From contig DATKCJ010000236.1 of the NCBI GenBank assembly GCA_035513275.1, positions 1-6,361 of the forward strand: DNA of 6,361 bases, written 5' to 3'. Shown one piece after another: positions 5,615-6,361 of this stretch; the first letter of the stretch is position 1; every line of letters begins with the position of its first letter. Below the pieces are notes generated by a model. The model had not been told where the DNA came from. It did no database searches and saw nothing but the letters and a program-made list of their open reading frames with translations. Both the position numbers and the translations under genes were made by a program. This DNA is from DATKCJ01 sp035513275. GTDB lineage: Bacteria; Verrucomicrobiota; Verrucomicrobiia; Opitutales; Opitutaceae.

Positions 5615-6361
5615 ATGAGCCGACCCTCGAAGCCGCTGATCCTGATTGTTGAAGACGAAGAACAGCTAGCGAACGTGATCGCCGAACATCTCGAAGCAGC
5701 CGGCATGCAGACGCAGGTCTATTTCCGGTGCGCCCCGGCACTGCGCTTCCTCAAGCGCAACTTCGCCAACCTGATGCTCCTGGACCTGAACATCCCCGAC
5801 CAAAGCGGGTTCTCGTTCCTTCAGGAACTCCGCAAGGACGATATCCGCGTGCCTGTCATTTTCCTCACGGGCACGTCTTCCGAAGTCATCAAGGTCAAAG
5901 GCCTCGATGAAATGGGCGGCGACGACTACATCACCAAACCGTTTTCCTACCCGGAGCTTGTCGCACGCATCCGCGCCGTTCTTCGCCGCGCCGAGACGCT
6001 CACCGATCAAAACGTCACCAAGAACACCAAGGTGACCGACGAGCCCTTCGAGTTCCTCGGCGCAAAGGTAAACCCCACCCGGCTCGAGTTGCAGCTTCCC
6101 AGTGGCGAAACCGTCACGATAGGCCGCAAGGAACTCGGCATTCTCGCCTACCTCGCCGATCACACCGGCGTTGTCGTGTCGCGCAAGGCACTCATCCACG
6201 CCGTCTGGGGCATCCACGCCGATGTCCGCAGCCGCTCGCTCGACCAATACATCGTGAAGATCCGCGACCTCTTCAAGAAGGTCGACATCGACCAACTACC
6301 CTTCCGCACGATCCACGGCGTCGGCTACATCTACGATCCGCAAGGCGTGTCGACCGAAGGA
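5615..6361 (+). CDS. OmpR/PhoB-family response regulator (3' end outside window)
   Basis: The frame has 249 codons and no stop before the window ends, probably with few residues missing. Residues 8-124 are the receiver domain: LILIVEDEEQL with acidic Glu13/Asp14, phospho-acceptor Asp57 in LMLLDLNIPD, Thr85 in IFLTGT, and Lys108 in DDYITKPF. After a linker of about 25 residues, a winged helix-turn-helix spans about 165-240 (RKELGILAYLADHTG, VVSRKALIHAVWG, then RTIHGVGYIYDP), the OmpR/PhoB DNA-binding type. It therefore most likely binds DNA after phosphorylation by a histidine kinase, which is not in view. The ATG at 5615 is fixed by an in-frame TAA at 5606, and has no Shine-Dalgarno (CATAATCCCCA precedes it). 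It is divergent from aguB across 245 bases, so control of the polyamine genes by this regulator is possible but only inferred from position. Confidence 0.94.
   Translation, partial: MSRPSKPLILIVEDEEQLANVIAEHLEAAGMQTQVYFRCAPALRFLKRNFANLMLLDLNIPDQSGFSFLQELRKDDIRVPVIFLTGTSSEVIKVKGLDEMGGDDYITKPFSYPELVARIRAVLRRAETLTDQNVTKNTKVTDEPFEFLGAKVNPTRLELQLPSGETVTIGRKELGILAYLADHTGVVVSRKALIHAVWGIHADVRSRSLDQYIVKIRDLFKKVDIDQLPFRTIHGVGYIYDPQGVSTEG

Noticed and set aside
5666..6295. A 209-codon minus-strand open frame opposite the response regulator
   Set aside because: It is the complement of a clear receiver plus winged-helix gene, with acidic low-complexity composition, so I take it as a shadow frame.

Overview
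This is a GC-rich bacterial chromosomal window with tightly packed genes. The pairing of agmatine deiminase with N-carbamoylputrescine amidase, a six-domain ribosomal protein S1, a primary-type sigma factor and several start codons without a clear Shine-Dalgarno sequence would fit a free-living Gram-negative-type bacterium. My best guess is the Verrucomicrobiota (Opitutales-like). This is recognition of style and not proof, because no rRNA or other phylogenetic marker is present.

Layout: (1) bases 1-291, plus strand: the 3' end of a sigma-70 family factor (region 4 plus an unusual charged tail). (2) 310-855, minus strand: a six-helix membrane protein of unknown function, converging on the sigma gene with an 18-base gap. 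(3) 917-945: a strong intrinsic terminator for the gene that follows it in plus-strand coordinates. (4) 968-2632, minus strand: rpsA, ribosomal protein S1. (5) 2633-2813: the rpsA leader and promoter region. (6) 2814-2849: a terminator for the block 2849-5369. (7) 2849-5369, minus strand: three co-directional genes. In transcription order they are N-carbamoylputrescine amidase (aguB), agmatine deiminase (aguA) and a small lipoprotein. (8) 5370-5614: a divergent intergenic region with hairpins and an AT-rich patch. (9) 5615 to the window end, plus strand: an OmpR/PhoB-type response regulator cut by the window edge.

The metabolic core is the two-step route agmatine to N-carbamoylputrescine to putrescine (AguA, then AguB). 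Arginine decarboxylase, which would supply agmatine, is not in the window. The lipoprotein gene starts 19 bases after aguA and the block ends in a terminator, so the three are probably one transcript. Nothing shows that the lipoprotein is functionally linked to polyamines.

The most notable non-coding structure is the aguB-aguA junction (4335-4493). About 160 bases hold four consecutive inverted repeats. One overlaps the aguB stop codon. Another is a perfect 21-base inverted repeat whose downstream arm is the conserved start of the AguA protein. A related hairpin lies just upstream of aguB. I see no CRISPR array, insertion sequence, tRNA, phage gene or defence system, and the rest of the window looks like ordinary housekeeping sequence.
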